Positions 63,769 through 64,000 of a stretch of 64,000 nucleotides of DNA are shown here, in pieces (positions within the stretch are counted from its first letter, which is position 1; each line of letters begins with the position of its first letter). The notes below the pieces were generated by a model. The model ran no database searches. It was not told the origin of the DNA and worked only from the letters and a program-made list of their open reading frames with translations. The stretch is from Endozoicomonas sp. NE40 (GTDB lineage Bacteria > Pseudomonadota > Gammaproteobacteria > Pseudomonadales > Endozoicomonadaceae), in NCBI RefSeq assembly GCF_040549045.1, contig NZ_JBEWTB010000002.1:62001-126000 (forward strand). The letters run 5' to 3'. The position numbers and the translations under genes are program-made.

Positions 63769-64000
63769 TGACCCGCCTGAACATGGCATCCCGATGTGAA
63801 ACCGGCTGACTCTTCTGCCGTTCATTCGAGCGCATACTCTGGGGTTTATAAAAAGGATTAATGGTCCAGCGTTCGCCATCACGCACAGTCTTTTCCATAT
63901 GACCTGCCAGACTGGCGAAGGGGTCAACACCCGGCCCCGGACTTGGCAAATGCTCCGGCTTTCCGGGCTGATCACCACCCCCGGCAACATAATCGCCCTG
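63764..64000 (-). CDS. C-terminal part of an unidentified protein at the flgD position
   Basis: The frame is open to the right edge, so only the last 78 residues are visible (ending SHRDAMFRRVR). It is Gly/Pro-rich (GGGDQPGKPEHLPSPGPGVDP), followed by FASLAGHMEKTVRDGERWTINPFYKP. This is where flgD is expected, but the tail does not look like the C terminus of FlgD, so it could be a C-terminal extension of FlgD or a separate gene. The stop lies inside a 15-base tandem repeat. Confidence 0.5.
   Translation of the reverse strand, partial: QGDYVAGGGDQPGKPEHLPSPGPGVDPFASLAGHMEKTVRDGERWTINPFYKPQSMRSNERQKSQPVSHRDAMFRRVR

Overview
The window looks like the chromosome of a marine gammaproteobacterium. 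An Endozoicomonas-like, host-associated Oceanospirillales member is my best guess. That rests on the flagellar and wbp gene sets, the metH and galU neighbourhoods, and several secreted or effector-like proteins with eukaryote-directed features. It is an inference from protein style, not from a marker gene.

Layout. (1) 1-0.4 kb: the end of an IS3-family element. (2) 0.5-16 kb: housekeeping and accessory genes. These are an effector-like protein with a possible Cys-His-Asp triad, a secreted beta-propeller-like protein, a Bcr/CflA transporter, metH, a MATE transporter, a DUF4892 protein, a proline-rich effector-like protein, tRNA-Pro(GGG), two small Cys-rich proteins and a HAD phosphatase. (3) 16-37.6 kb, nearly all on the minus strand: envelope polysaccharide genes. 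uppP, galU and a membrane 4,6-dehydratase are followed by a very AT-rich core (about 23-32.9 kb) holding an aminotransferase, an initiating sugar-phosphate transferase, glycosyltransferases, a deacetylase-like protein, a GNAT-like protein, a sugar formyltransferase, an acetyltransferase, an asparagine-synthase-like amidotransferase and a Wzx flippase. The wbpE, wbpD, wbpB and wbpA genes complete the set. This operon starts behind a sigma70-like promoter and an ops (RfaH) element. (4) 37.7-64 kb, mainly minus strand: a flagellar locus. Its order, flgE-F-G-H-I-J-(insert)-K-L-(insert)-flagellin-(insert)-flagellin-flaG-fliD-S-T-K-L-fliA-motA-motB, is that of lateral (Flag-2, lfg/laf) systems.

Three blocks of unrelated genes interrupt the flagellar locus. 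They are a lone TraD/VirD4-type coupling ATPase between flgJ and flgK; a DUF234 ATPase, a secreted methyltransferase-like gene broken by a stop, an OTU-like secreted protein and an MntA-HepT toxin pair between flgL and the first flagellin; and a RelE-like toxin remnant with its intact antitoxin between the two flagellins.

Several genes carry single-base lesions. Three (the 20 kb aminotransferase, wbpE and motA) are one-base insertions in short homopolymers, which could be sequencing errors. Two are in-frame stops (the RelE-like toxin and the secreted methyltransferase-like gene) and look like real decay.
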